Assembly: GCA_022571575.1 (NCBI GenBank)
Contig: JACZXN010000001.1
Location: 1-31,586 of the forward strand
Direction of reading: 5' to 3'
DNA from: Chloroflexota bacterium
GTDB lineage: Bacteria > Chloroflexota > Dehalococcoidia > UBA3495
DNA length: 31,586 bases
Shown: positions 7,558-15,384 of the stretch, piece after piece
Layout of the letters: every line of letters starts with the position of its first letter
How positions within the stretch are numbered: the stretch's first letter is position 1
Made by a program: the position numbers and the translations under genes
The notes under the pieces: model-generated
The model's database searches: none
What the model was told of the DNA's origin: nothing
The model's input: the letters and a program-made list of their open reading frames with translations, nothing else

Positions 7558-8121
7558 ATGGCTGAAGCGCCGCACCAGTTCCGAGACGTTGACTTGATAG
7601 CTGACTCTCAATACGAAAAGGCCAAGAACGCCGCCCTGCGCCTGCTCGCCTACCGGTCGCGGTCGGAGAAAGAGATCCGCCGCCGGCTACAAGGCCGGTT
7701 CACCGATGAGGCGATCGACCGAACACTACACAACCTTCGCCGCCAGGGGCTGTTGGACGATGCGGCCTTCGCCAGGGAGTGGCGGGAGAAGCGGGAGAAG
7801 TTCCGGCCCAGGGGACCCGGTGTTATCAGGCAGGAACTGCGCCGGCTGGGGGTGGACAGCGAGGTCATCCGGGAGGCCCTTTCCGGTTTCGATGCCGGCG
7901 CCAACGCCTACCGGGCCGGGTCGAGATACGCCGCCAAGCTGCCGATGGAGGACGCCGCCGCCTTTCGCCGGAAACTGGGCGCGTTCTTACACCGGAGGGG
8001 CTTTGAAGGGGAGGTCTTGGGCCAGACGGTGGATCGGCTCTGGCGGGAGCTATCTGACCCGTTTCACGGCCGTGTAGATGGCGATGGCCAGAACGATCAG
8101 ACCGAAGAAGCCCGCCGATGA
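7558..8121 (+). CDS. recX: Regulatory protein RecX
   Basis: 187 aa. It binds RecA filaments and limits or modulates their activity. It shows the RecX three-helix repeats: ALRLLAYRSRSEKEIRRRL (27-45), then the stretch with LRRQGLLDDAAFAREWREKR, and RPRGPGVIRQELRRLGV, ending with a helical LGAFLHRRGFEGEVLGQTV segment. Length and spacing fit the family. ATG 7558 is the first start in frame; its ribosome site is weak (GGGAG about 15 bases upstream), so translation from a recA-recX transcript is likely. The last 72 bases overlap the 3' end of a convergent minus-strand gene; the C-terminal tail (about 24 residues, Asp/Gln/Arg-rich) is coded there and looks non-conserved. Confidence 0.93.
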   Translation: MAEAPHQFRDVDLIADSQYEKAKNAALRLLAYRSRSEKEIRRRLQGRFTDEAIDRTLHNLRRQGLLDDAAFAREWREKREKFRPRGPGVIRQELRRLGVDSEVIREALSGFDAGANAYRAGSRYAAKLPMEDAAAFRRKLGAFLHRRGFEGEVLGQTVDRLWRELSDPFHGRVDGDGQNDQTEEARR

Positions 8122-8598
8122 TGGGCTGGACGGCAGGCTGATGATGTAGGCTCCAATCACCGCCCCGGCGGCGATCCCCGCCAGACCCTTGCTCCGCTTG
8201 GCGTTGACCGAGGCGCTGATCATTTCGCCGGCGGCGTACCCAATGGCCAGGGCCGGCACCGCCGACAAGATTCCAAAACCACCGAATATCAGATTGAACA
8301 TCACCCAGAGCACCCCGCCGCCGATGGCCACGGCCACGCCAACCCCGGCGGCCTTGGCGTAGTAGGGCGCCTGCACGTCGAAGGTGGGCATCTTGGTTGC
8401 CTTGCCGCACTCCGGGCAGCGGATACCGACCGAGACCTGCACCAAACACTGGGTACACATGCTCCGGCCGCATTGACCGCAGGATAGCCCCGTCTCCACG
8501 TCGGGGTGCCAATCACAATAGTGAGTCTGGGTTGAATCTTGGCCGGTCTCGGTTTCTCTTTCCATATCCTCTAATGTCCCGCCGGAGTTTCTCTCCAT
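8050..8598 (-). CDS. Zinc-ribbon/B-box-like membrane protein, unknown function
   Basis: 182 aa from ATG 8598. A cytoplasmic-looking N-terminal metal-binding region has C28, H31, C40, C43, C48, C51, C61 and C64 (CGQCGRSMCTQC, then CPEC), similar to B-box zinc fingers of bacterial rhomboid-like and YIP1-like membrane proteins. It is followed by hydrophobic segments at about 84-106, 109-127, 138-154 and 163-178. There are no catalytic rhomboid residues. It starts 10 bases after the plsY stop, so it is the last gene of the ymdB-php-plsY unit. The frame extends upstream into plsY, but that stretch is out of family. A second start at residue 12 is possible. It overlaps recX tail to tail by 72 bases. 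Confidence 0.75.
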   Translation of the reverse strand: MERNSGGTLEDMERETETGQDSTQTHYCDWHPDVETGLSCGQCGRSMCTQCLVQVSVGIRCPECGKATKMPTFDVQAPYYAKAAGVGVAVAIGGGVLWVMFNLIFGGFGILSAVPALAIGYAAGEMISASVNAKRSKGLAGIAAGAVIGAYIISLPSSPSSAGFFGLIVLAIAIYTAVKRVR

Positions 8599-8608
8599 TA
8601 CATTTGAT

Positions 8609-9283
8609 TCAGGAAGAGCCTTCCGGGATCCGTCTGACCCATCTGGTGCGGTCTGACAGGTCTCGGTCACGGACCAACCGGTTGAACAGTACCCGCTTCC
8701 GGGGAACGCCCTCGGGGAAGGGCGTCCAGTTGGACGACAAACGCTTGAGCACCACGATACCAAGAAGACCCAGGCAATACCAGACCAGGTTCAGGTTGTC
8801 GTGGAGCAGGTAGGCCCAGAGGGGCAGCAGGGTCAGGGATATCAGCACCCAGAGCCCGGAACTCTTGGTGGCCTTCCAGCCGCCTACGGCTATGGCGAAG
8901 GTGGCGATAAGCAGGACCGGGGACAGGACCAGCATGGCGCCCCCCGCCACGGCGATGCCCCGCCCGCCCTGGAGCTTCAGGAAGACCGACCAGTTGTTGC
9001 CGGTGATGGCCAGCAGCGGCGGACCGATGAGATAGGCCGACGTCCGGTCGATGTTTAAGACGTACAGACCGGTCAAGATGGGAAGCGCGCCTTTAACCAG
9101 CATCTCGACGGCCACCAGGGGAACGACCCACCGCTTGCCCACGTGCTCGTAGAGGTTGGCGCTCCCCACGTTGCCGCTGCCGTAGCCGCGGATGTCCACC
9201 CCCTTGACCAGCCGGCCGATGAGGTAGGCCGTGGGGATGGAACCCAGCAGGTAAGAACCAATGTATAACGCCGTGATATCCAT
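8609..9283 (-). CDS. plsY: Glycerol-3-phosphate acyltransferase PlsY, divergent
   Basis: 224 aa polytopic membrane protein. PlsY acylates glycerol 3-phosphate from acyl-phosphate, the first step of phospholipid synthesis. Motif 1 is well kept (GYGSGNVGSANLYEHVGKRW). Motif 2 is altered: ITGNNWSVFLKLQGGRGIAV has Asn where GH is usual and QGGRG for KGGKG. It starts with the typical YLLGSIPTAYLIGRLVKGVD. The gene is closer to canonical PlsY than the copy at 3633-4337, but a fully canonical PlsY may lie elsewhere. The start is ATG 9283; no clear ribosome site, and 46 bases of 12-nt repeats separate it from the PHP gene. Its stop is 10 bases before the zinc-ribbon gene. Confidence 0.85.
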   Translation of the reverse strand: MDITALYIGSYLLGSIPTAYLIGRLVKGVDIRGYGSGNVGSANLYEHVGKRWVVPLVAVEMLVKGALPILTGLYVLNIDRTSAYLIGPPLLAITGNNWSVFLKLQGGRGIAVAGGAMLVLSPVLLIATFAIAVGGWKATKSSGLWVLISLTLLPLWAYLLHDNLNLVWYCLGLLGIVVLKRLSSNWTPFPEGVPRKRVLFNRLVRDRDLSDRTRWVRRIPEGSS

Positions 9284-9319
9284 CGTATTGTCCCGCGTGG
9301 TATCCCGTTTTAAATCCCG
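9284..9319 (-). repeat. Three imperfect 12-nt tandem units between the PHP gene and plsY
   Basis: On the minus strand the spacer reads as CGGGATTTAAAA, CGGGATACCACG, CGGGACAATACG, directly before the plsY ATG. The units share CGGGA and drift afterwards. Confidence 0.5.
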
Positions 9320-9329
9320 TGCAGTGGAC

Positions 9330-10187
9330 CTATCCGGACCCAGCCATCCCTGACTTGGCCTTGGCGGCTGCCTCTTCCAGTAGCCCGATGGTCTCCTCCG
9401 GCGGCCCCAGGGTGCCGGGGAGAGGCTCTCCGGAGTTGCCCAGCCCGTGGTAATCGCTGCCGCCGCAGGGGATCAGGTCGTATTCCCGGGCCAACCGGGC
9501 CAGATGCCGCACGGTGTCGTCATCGTATCGGGCGTAATACACCTCCATACCCAGCAGGCCCACCTGCTTCAGGCTGGAGATGCCGGCTTCCATGTCATTC
9601 ATGAATGTCGGATGGGCCAGAACGGGCACCCCGCCGACCTTTTTGATCATCTCAACGCCCTCGGAAGGGGTCATCTTGGCCCGTTCGGCGTAGGCCAGGC
9701 CGTTCCGGCCCAGATACTCGTCAAAGGCGTCTTTGGGCTCTTTGCAGTAGCCCGCCTCCACCATGGCCAATGCGATGTGGGGCCTGCCCACCGAGCCGTC
9801 CCCGGCGAAGTGCTGGACCCGTTCCCACTTGATATGGACCCCAAGAGCGTCCAGCTTCTCCACCATCATCTGGGCCCGCTCCACGCGTCCGCGCCGAAAC
9901 TCCAACAACTTTGCCTGGAAATCCGGGTCTTCGTACCGCAAGAAGTAGCCCAGGATGTGCACCTCGTCGCCGGGTATGTCGGCGCTCATCTCGATGCCTG
10001 GGATGATCCGCAGACCGGGGAACTCCTTGGCGGCCTCGTAAGCCTCCGCCAAGCCTTCGGTGGTGTCATGGTCGGTGATGGAGACGGTCTCAAGTCCCTG
10101 CTTGGCCACCAGTTGGATCAGTTCCGTGGGGGTGAGACGGCCGTCCGATGCCAGGGTGTGCAGGTGCAGGTCTATCGTCGCCGCCAA
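9330..10187 (-). CDS. PHP-domain phosphoesterase (RNase AM/YciV-like)
   Basis: 285 aa from TTG 10187, one base after the ymdB stop. PHP-family metal-dependent phosphoesterase; close relatives remove 5'-terminal nucleotides from short RNAs or hydrolyse 3',5'-nucleoside bisphosphates. Metal-binding motifs are visible: DLHLHTLASDG (H8, H10, D15), SITDHDT (D39, H40), PGIEMS (E66), EVHILGYF (H77), VLAHP and GGSDYHG near the C-terminus. The length matches the YciV group, not a histidinol phosphatase (different context) or DNA polymerase domain. Tight coupling to ymdB, and the nearby rny, suggest work in RNA turnover (inference). Confidence 0.88.
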   Translation of the reverse strand: MAATIDLHLHTLASDGRLTPTELIQLVAKQGLETVSITDHDTTEGLAEAYEAAKEFPGLRIIPGIEMSADIPGDEVHILGYFLRYEDPDFQAKLLEFRRGRVERAQMMVEKLDALGVHIKWERVQHFAGDGSVGRPHIALAMVEAGYCKEPKDAFDEYLGRNGLAYAERAKMTPSEGVEMIKKVGGVPVLAHPTFMNDMEAGISSLKQVGLLGMEVYYARYDDDTVRHLARLAREYDLIPCGGSDYHGLGNSGEPLPGTLGPPEETIGLLEEAAAKAKSGMAGSG

Positions 10188-10188
10188 T

Positions 10189-10959
10189 CTAGTTCACCGT
10201 CCTATCTACTCGTTCGATCGACGACGCGTTGCCGGTTTCTTCGTCCACGTCCACCAACACGGCGTTCAACATGCAGGGTCCGGTGGCCACGGGCAGCCGC
10301 TGCGGCAGGGAGGTCAGGAACCGCTGCAGCACCGCATCCTTGTCCGAGCCAATCACCGAGTCCGTGGGCCCGGTCATGCCCACGTCGGTCAGGTAGGCCG
10401 TGCCCTTGGGCAGGATCCGGGCGTCCACGGTGCCCACGTGGGTGTGGGTGCCAAACACTCCGCTGACCCGTCCGTCCAGGTACCAGCCCATGGCCTGTTT
10501 CTCCGAGGTCGCCTCGGCATGGAAGTCCACGATTATAACCCTGCTTCCGCCTTCTTCCTTCAACTGCTCCAGAAGGGCGTCGGCGGCGCGGAAGGGGCAG
10601 TCCAGAGACGCCATGAACACCCGGCCCATCAGGTTGACCACCGTCACTCCGTCTTGGTGCAGGTATCCCCGGCCGGGGGCGTCGGGATAGTTGGCCGGCC
10701 GGATCAGGGGCAGACCTTCATCCAGATAAGGGATGATCTCCTTCTTGTCCCAGATGTGGTTGCCGGAGGTGAGCACGTCCACGCCGCTTTCGAGAAGCTC
10801 CGACGCCGTGTCCGCGGTGATGCCGAACCCACCCGCCGTGTTCTCGCCGTTGCAGATCACGAAATCGATGGACTTTTCCCGTTTCAGATCGGGCAGCACG
10901 GCCCGGACCGCTTCACGGCCCGGCTTCCCGATCACGTCTCCTATCATCAGTATACGCAA
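10189..10959 (-). CDS. ymdB: YmdB-type metallophosphoesterase (TIGR00282 family)
   Basis: 256 aa. In Bacillus, YmdB is a 2',3'-cyclic-nucleotide phosphodiesterase affecting RNA and biofilm programmes. The di-metal site is complete: GDVIG (D8), CNGENTAGG (E39, N40), SGNHIWD (N67, H68), DFHAEATSEK (H147), GTHTHVGT (H172, H174). Length is as usual for the family. TTG 10959 is preceded by AAGGAG nine bases upstream. It is downstream of rny, the usual neighbour, but separated by about 200 bases with a hairpin terminator, so it may be transcribed by read-through or from its own promoter. The PHP gene follows after a single base. Confidence 0.95.
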   Translation of the reverse strand: MRILMIGDVIGKPGREAVRAVLPDLKREKSIDFVICNGENTAGGFGITADTASELLESGVDVLTSGNHIWDKKEIIPYLDEGLPLIRPANYPDAPGRGYLHQDGVTVVNLMGRVFMASLDCPFRAADALLEQLKEEGGSRVIIVDFHAEATSEKQAMGWYLDGRVSGVFGTHTHVGTVDARILPKGTAYLTDVGMTGPTDSVIGSDKDAVLQRFLTSLPQRLPVATGPCMLNAVLVDVDEETGNASSIERVDRTVN

Positions 10960-11082
10960 GAACCGTTACTCCTTGATCTAAAACCCGGAATTTAAGGAAA
11001 CCGGGATTTACAAAACCTAGATCTAGCTAAGACCTGTATCAAAAGAAACCGGTTGCACCGGCGGCGGCGTTGGCCGGAGATT

Positions 11083-11124
11083 GAAAAGAGGACCCAGTAG
11101 CCGGTACCTCCCGCTTCTGGGTCC
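11083..11124 (-). terminator. Rho-independent terminator after rny
   Basis: Minus strand GGACCCAG (11124-11117) pairs perfectly with CTGGGTCC (11097-11090) across a 19-base loop, followed by TCTTTTC. It lies 37 bases past the rny stop and before ymdB, so it would end or attenuate the rny transcript. Confidence 0.7.
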
Positions 11125-11160
11125 CCCTTGTGCTTGCCAAATCGTTGCCGTCTTTGGCCG

Positions 11161-12696
11161 TTATTTAGCGTATTCCACGTTCCGGGTCTCCCTGATCACA
11201 GTCACTTTGATCTGACCGGGGAAGACCAGCTCTTCCTCCACCTTCTTGGCGATGTTCCGGGCCAGCGCGGCGGCTTCGATGTCGCTCAGGTCCTCTGGCT
11301 TGACCATCACCCGGACCTCGCGGCCCGCCTGAATGGCGAACACCCGTTCAACGCCGTCGAAGCTGGTGGCGACCTCTTCGAGCTCTTTGAGCCGCTTCAC
11401 GTATAGCTCCAGGGACTCTCTGCGGGCGCCGGGCCGTGACGCGCTGATCGCGTCGGCGGTGGCCACCAAGAACGACTCGACGGTCTCGTGGTCGTCGCTG
11501 TGGTGCTCCAAGATACCCCGGTAGGAGCTATGGTTGATGCCATGCTTCCGGGCGATCTCGGCGCCAATCTCAGCATGGGGGCCAGAGACCTCATGGGTTA
11601 CCGCTTTGCCGATGTCGTGCAGCAGACCGCCCATCTTGGCGACCTGTACGTTGGCCCCGGCCTCCGCGGCCAGCATACCGGAGAGCAACGAAACCTCGAT
11701 GGAGTGTTGCAGGACGTTTTCCCCGTAGCTGTAGCGGTATTTTAGCTGACCCAGCAACCGGATCAACTCCGAGTCCAGGCCGCTGACCCCGGCATCGAAG
11801 GTGGCCTGTTCGCCGGCCTTCATGATTGTCTGGTCGATCTCTTCCTGGGCCCGGTTGACCATATCCTCGATGCGGGCGGGCTGGATGCGCCCGTCCGAAA
11901 CCAGCTTCTCCAGGGCCAGACGGGCTACTTCACGCCTGACCGGGTCGAAGCAAGATACGGTCACAGACTCAGGAGTGTCGTCAATGATGACGTCCACCCC
12001 GGTGAGGGCTTCCAGTGTGCGAATGTTGCGTCCTTCGCGGCCGATGAGACGACCTTTCATCTCATCGTTGGGCAGGGAAACTGTCGAAGTGGTGACTTCA
12101 GAAACTACGTCGGTTGCGAGACGGTTGATGGCGACTGTGATGATCCTGCGAGCGTTGTCGGTGGCCTTTTCTTTGTACTCTTTCTCTAGTTCGTAGTACC
12201 GCTTGGACAATTCGTGCACGGCTTCTTCTTCACCGCGCCTCACCACCTGTTCACGAGCCTCATCTACGCTGAGGCCGGCCGCGTGTTCCAGGGCCCTCGA
12301 TTGCTCCGCCTTGATTTCCTCGGCTTCCTTGCGGACCGTCTCGACTTCCGTCTCGCGTAAGGCCAACTCACGTTGCCTTTCTTCCTGGGTTTCTACCTTC
12401 CGTTCCAGTTGCTCTTCCCGCTGCAGATGCCTGCTTTCCATGCGGTGGAACTCCTGGCGTTGTTCTTTCAGTTCTAACTCGGTTGCGTTACGTAGTTTTA
12501 AAACCTCTTCCTGGGCCGCCAGGAGGACTTTTCTGCTATCCTCCTCAGCCTGGGTGATAATACCCTTGGCGCTCTCTCCCGCGGACTGTGCCTGTAAGGC
12601 TTCGTTCCTCGTCTTGAGAGCCAACCAGGTAGCAACACCAATCCCTGCGGCCGCCAGGACGGCTAGGATGACGATGATAAACTCCACGGTAATCAC
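11161..12696 (-). CDS. rny: Ribonuclease Y
   Basis: 511 aa membrane-anchored endoribonuclease that begins mRNA decay. An N-terminal transmembrane helix (5-26) is followed by a long Glu/Arg-rich coiled coil (about 30-200), a KH RNA-binding domain with GRLIGREGRNIR (215-226) and an HD domain with H331, LLHDIGK (H360, D361) and the EHHSDDHE stretch. The end EELVFPGQIKVTVIRETRNVEYAK is the family's C-terminus. Length and order are canonical. GTG 12696 has AAGG six bases upstream and directly precedes the membrane helix. A strong promoter lies at 12750-12778, and a short hairpin with a T-run sits in the leader. It heads the minus-strand cluster with ymdB downstream. Confidence 0.97.
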   Translation of the reverse strand: MITVEFIIVILAVLAAAGIGVATWLALKTRNEALQAQSAGESAKGIITQAEEDSRKVLLAAQEEVLKLRNATELELKEQRQEFHRMESRHLQREEQLERKVETQEERQRELALRETEVETVRKEAEEIKAEQSRALEHAAGLSVDEAREQVVRRGEEEAVHELSKRYYELEKEYKEKATDNARRIITVAINRLATDVVSEVTTSTVSLPNDEMKGRLIGREGRNIRTLEALTGVDVIIDDTPESVTVSCFDPVRREVARLALEKLVSDGRIQPARIEDMVNRAQEEIDQTIMKAGEQATFDAGVSGLDSELIRLLGQLKYRYSYGENVLQHSIEVSLLSGMLAAEAGANVQVAKMGGLLHDIGKAVTHEVSGPHAEIGAEIARKHGINHSSYRGILEHHSDDHETVESFLVATADAISASRPGARRESLELYVKRLKELEEVATSFDGVERVFAIQAGREVRVMVKPEDLSDIEAAALARNIAKKVEEELVFPGQIKVTVIRETRNVEYAK

Positions 12697-12720
12697 CTAT
12701 ACCTTTCCGCCTAGTGTGCC

Positions 12721-12742
12721 TAAAAAAGGAGCCTTTTCTCCT
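12721..12742 (-). promoter_or_regulatory. Small hairpin with T-run at the 5' end of the rny leader
   Basis: Minus strand AGGAG-AAAAGG-CTCCT-TTTTT: a five-base stem, six-base loop and T-run, beginning almost at the predicted transcription start. It could be a 5'-end stabiliser or a weak attenuator of rny. No data distinguish these. Confidence 0.35.
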
Positions 12743-12749
12743 GCATAAC

Positions 12750-12778
12750 ATCCTAACTAGAAGGCTAGAGGGTGTCAA
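12750..12778 (-). promoter_or_regulatory. Sigma70-type promoter for rny
   Basis: Minus strand TTGACA (12778-12773, perfect consensus), 17-base spacer, TAGGAT (12755-12750). Predicted start near 12743, giving a leader of about 47 bases. Confidence 0.75.
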
Positions 12779-12900
12779 GGCGAAACTCGGCCCACAGAGC
12801 GTGGAAACCTAACCAATTCGCCATATGCTTTACGCAAACAGCCGTGGAGATAGCCCCATCTCTCCGCGGGTAACGCCGCCGGTCACAGGCGTCTTTGCTA

Positions 12901-12929
12901 TTGAGTGGCCAGAAGGCCTGCTCTATAAT
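12901..12929 (+). promoter_or_regulatory. Sigma70-type promoter for dnaJ
   Basis: TTGAGT (12901-12906), 17-base spacer, TATAAT (12924-12929, perfect). Predicted start near 12936, about 46 bases before dnaJ. No CIRCE-type inverted repeat was seen nearby. Confidence 0.75.
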
Positions 12930-12981
12930 GATTGGGTATCTGAATCGGGATTGGAGAGCGAAACACAATAGGTGTTCGTGA

Positions 12982-14124
12982 ATGGCTAACAGGGATTATT
13001 ACGACATACTCGGCGTCGGCAGAGGCGTCGGAGACGAGGACATCCGCAAGGCTTTCCGCAAGAAGGCGATGGAGTTCCACCCCGACCGCAACAAGAGCGC
13101 CGACGCCGAAGAGAAATTCAAAGAGATAAACGAGGCCTACCAGGTCCTCTCTAACCCGAATAAGCGGGCGCAATACGACCAATTCGGCAAAGCCGGCGTG
13201 GGCGCCAACGGGGGCGCCGACCGGCCTTTCGACGGGTTTGACGTTTTCGGTGGCTTCGGGGACATCTTCGATTCTTTTTTCGGAGACAGGACCGGCCGCC
13301 GCGGCCGTCAGGCGCAGCGGGGCAGCGACCTACAACACCGGGTCGTCCTGAGTTTCGAAGAATCGGTCTTCGGCGCCGAGCGCGAGGTTGAGCTCACCCG
13401 CCTGGAGCAGTGCGGTGTCTGTTCCGGGGCCGGCAACGAGCCCGGCACCTCTTTGGAGACCTGCAACACCTGTAAGGGCAACGGCCAGGTGCGGCGCACC
13501 CAGCGCAGTGTGTTCGGCCAGTTCACCCAGGTGACCACCTGCAGCAGTTGCCAGGGAAGGGGGACGATCATCCGGACCCCCTGCTCCAATTGCCGCGGCG
13601 GAGGCAAGGAACGCAAGTCCCGCAAGATTGCCGTTACCATTCCAGCCGGCGTGGAAACCGGTATGCAGGTGCGGCTCATCGGCGAGGGCGAGGTGGGCAG
13701 CGACGGTGGCGGACCCGGCAACCTGTATGTGCATATCGACGTGCAAGAGCACCAGTTTTTTGAACGGGACGGCTCCGATCTGGTCTACGAGCTTCCCATA
13801 AACATCGCCGAAGCCGCCCTGGGCGCACACAAGTCCATCCCAACCCTGGATGGAAAAGATGAAGACCTGAAACTGCCCCAGGGAACCCAGCCAGGCACCG
13901 AGTTCCGGATCAAGGGCAAGGGCGTGCCGCATCTGAACGGCCACCGGCGGGGCGACCTGAGGGTGACGGTGGACGTGAGAGTCCCCGGGTCCCTGGACGA
14001 CCGGCAGCGGGAGCTGCTACAAGAGCTGGCCCGGTCCTTCGAAGGTTCCCGCAAGGGCGGCTCTTCGGGGGGCGACGGAGAAGAAAAGGGCATCTTCGAC
14101 AAGATCAAAGAAGCGCTGGGTTGA
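12982..14124 (+). CDS. dnaJ: Chaperone protein DnaJ
   Basis: 380 aa Hsp40 co-chaperone of DnaK. It has a J domain (about 4-70) with HPD at 33-35, a Gly/Phe-rich linker (about 72-107), and a zinc-binding domain with all four CxxCxGxG modules: CGVCSGAG (144), CNTCKGNG (161), CSSCQGRG (187), CSNCRGGG (201). Two beta-barrel substrate-binding regions follow and then a Gly/Ser-rich linker before a short helix (GIFDKIKEALG). It is a full-length type I DnaJ. dnaK and grpE are not adjacent. ATG 12982 follows a strong promoter, and a terminator follows the gene. Confidence 0.97.
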   Translation: MANRDYYDILGVGRGVGDEDIRKAFRKKAMEFHPDRNKSADAEEKFKEINEAYQVLSNPNKRAQYDQFGKAGVGANGGADRPFDGFDVFGGFGDIFDSFFGDRTGRRGRQAQRGSDLQHRVVLSFEESVFGAEREVELTRLEQCGVCSGAGNEPGTSLETCNTCKGNGQVRRTQRSVFGQFTQVTTCSSCQGRGTIIRTPCSNCRGGGKERKSRKIAVTIPAGVETGMQVRLIGEGEVGSDGGGPGNLYVHIDVQEHQFFERDGSDLVYELPINIAEAALGAHKSIPTLDGKDEDLKLPQGTQPGTEFRIKGKGVPHLNGHRRGDLRVTVDVRVPGSLDDRQRELLQELARSFEGSRKGGSSGGDGEEKGIFDKIKEALG

Positions 14125-14182
14125 TCCCGGCCTGTATCGAACCCCGAGCCACCAGGCACGGAGCCCTAAGCCATGAGGAAAG

Positions 14183-14213
14183 ACCCGGGGACCGCCAATC
14201 CCGCGGGTTTTTT
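14183..14213 (+). terminator. Rho-independent terminator after dnaJ
   Basis: ACCCGGGG (14183-14190) pairs with CCCGCGGGT (14200-14208) with one mismatch, followed by six to seven T. It excludes the upstream in-frame ATG (14173) as the prmA start. Confidence 0.75.
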
Positions 14214-14256
14214 ACTTGGTGCTCGAACCCCCGATAGTCGTAATTCTGGAGGGCCG

Positions 14257-15141
14257 GTGACCTGGCAAGAATTAAGCATCTCTGTTCCCCACGAATACGT
14301 GGAGCCCGTCTCCTATCTGTTCGACCGCTACGGGAAGGGATTGAGTACTCAGGCCGACGGCATGGGCCGGGTCCTGCTGCGCACCTACCTGACATCCGGC
14401 TCCCGCCAGCGGCTGGCCCGCATCGAGGTGGGAGTGAAACTGGTGGCCCTGATCGGGTCCGTCGGCGCTCTGGAGATCCGCGATCTGCCCGAGGACGAGG
14501 ACTGGCAGAACTCTTGGAAATCCCACTTCGGCATACTGCGGGTCGGCAAGCGGCTGGTGATCAAGCCGACCTGGCTGGAATTGGAACCCGGACCGGAAGA
14601 CATCGTTATTGAACTGGACCCGGGCATCGCCTTTGGCACCGGGTATCACCCCACCACCGATACCTGCCTGCAGGCCATGGAGCAGCACATCACCCCCGGC
14701 ATGACGGTGCTGGACCTGGGCACCGGCTCGGGCATACTGACCATCGCGGCCATGAAGCTGGGCGCCGGACGGGTGACCGCCCTGGACATCGACGCCCTGG
14801 CCGTGACCGCCGCCCGCCGCAATTTCAGGCGTTGCGGCATCAGCAAGCAGGTCAGTTTGGGCAAGGGCTCCGTTCCCCATCCAACCGCCGGCGCCGGGCA
14901 GTTCGACCTGGCGGTGGCCAATATCTCGGCCAGGGGCGTGGCCGACCGCAGTCCGTTCATCCTCACCGCTTTGAAGCCGGGCGCGTTGTTCATCGCCTCC
15001 GGGCTCCTGATCACCCAGAAAGAAGAGGTCGCCTCCGTGGTGGAGCCCCTGGGGTTCACCCCGGTCGGCGAGTGGCCCCAGGAAGAATGGGTCACCCTGC
15101 TCTACCGGGCCCCCGATTCCTCGGCCGGCGGGGCGCCATAA
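14257..15141 (+). CDS. prmA: Ribosomal protein L11 methyltransferase
   Basis: 294 aa from GTG 14257. It trimethylates ribosomal protein L11. The N-terminus TWQELSISVPHEYVEPVSYLF is the PrmA ferredoxin-like domain that recognises L11, then DWQNSWKSHFGILRVGKRL, then the class I SAM core with ELDPGIAFGTGYHPTTDTC, VLDLGTGSGILTIAAMKLGA (SAM loop) and NISARG in place of the usual NI-x-A. GTG is chosen because the family starts with T-W-x-E-L and GGAGG lies just upstream; the open frame back to ATG 14173 crosses the dnaJ terminator. The gene must be transcribed by read-through or from a weak promoter in 14214-14256. Confidence 0.92.
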   Translation: MTWQELSISVPHEYVEPVSYLFDRYGKGLSTQADGMGRVLLRTYLTSGSRQRLARIEVGVKLVALIGSVGALEIRDLPEDEDWQNSWKSHFGILRVGKRLVIKPTWLELEPGPEDIVIELDPGIAFGTGYHPTTDTCLQAMEQHITPGMTVLDLGTGSGILTIAAMKLGAGRVTALDIDALAVTAARRNFRRCGISKQVSLGKGSVPHPTAGAGQFDLAVANISARGVADRSPFILTALKPGALFIASGLLITQKEEVASVVEPLGFTPVGEWPQEEWVTLLYRAPDSSAGGAP

Positions 15142-15260
15142 CCCTGGGGTGGCCAGGCCGGCCCCACCCTCGATCTCCGGTTGCATTTCCCCAGGCCCAG
15201 GGATACCATCCAATCGGTCTCTAATCGGGGTCATTTGGACTCAAATCAACGGGATTAAAG

Positions 15261-15292
15261 CGGGCTAACCGGGTGAATTTCCGGCCCGTTTT
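15261..15292 (+). terminator. Probable terminator after prmA
   Basis: CGGGC (15261-15265) pairs with GCCCG (15284-15288), with an inner CCGG/CCG pairing, followed by TTTT. It lies 120 bases past the prmA stop in the gap before the kinase-like gene. Confidence 0.45.
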
Positions 15293-15384
15293 GCCGAGGA
15301 ATCAGCGCCCAACCCCGGTGTTCGAGCCGCCTCAGGGGGGTTCACCTTCGGACATAAAATTCTCTGGCATCTGGAGGGGCATCC

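Noticed and set aside
9447..10466. Long plus-strand open frame opposite the PHP and ymdB genes
   Set aside because: Spans two well-identified minus-strand genes and their junction, with low-complexity His/Gln/Gly translation.
14173..14256. ATG 14173 as the prmA start
   Set aside because: This segment contains the dnaJ terminator hairpin and T-run, and the added residues are absent from the PrmA family.
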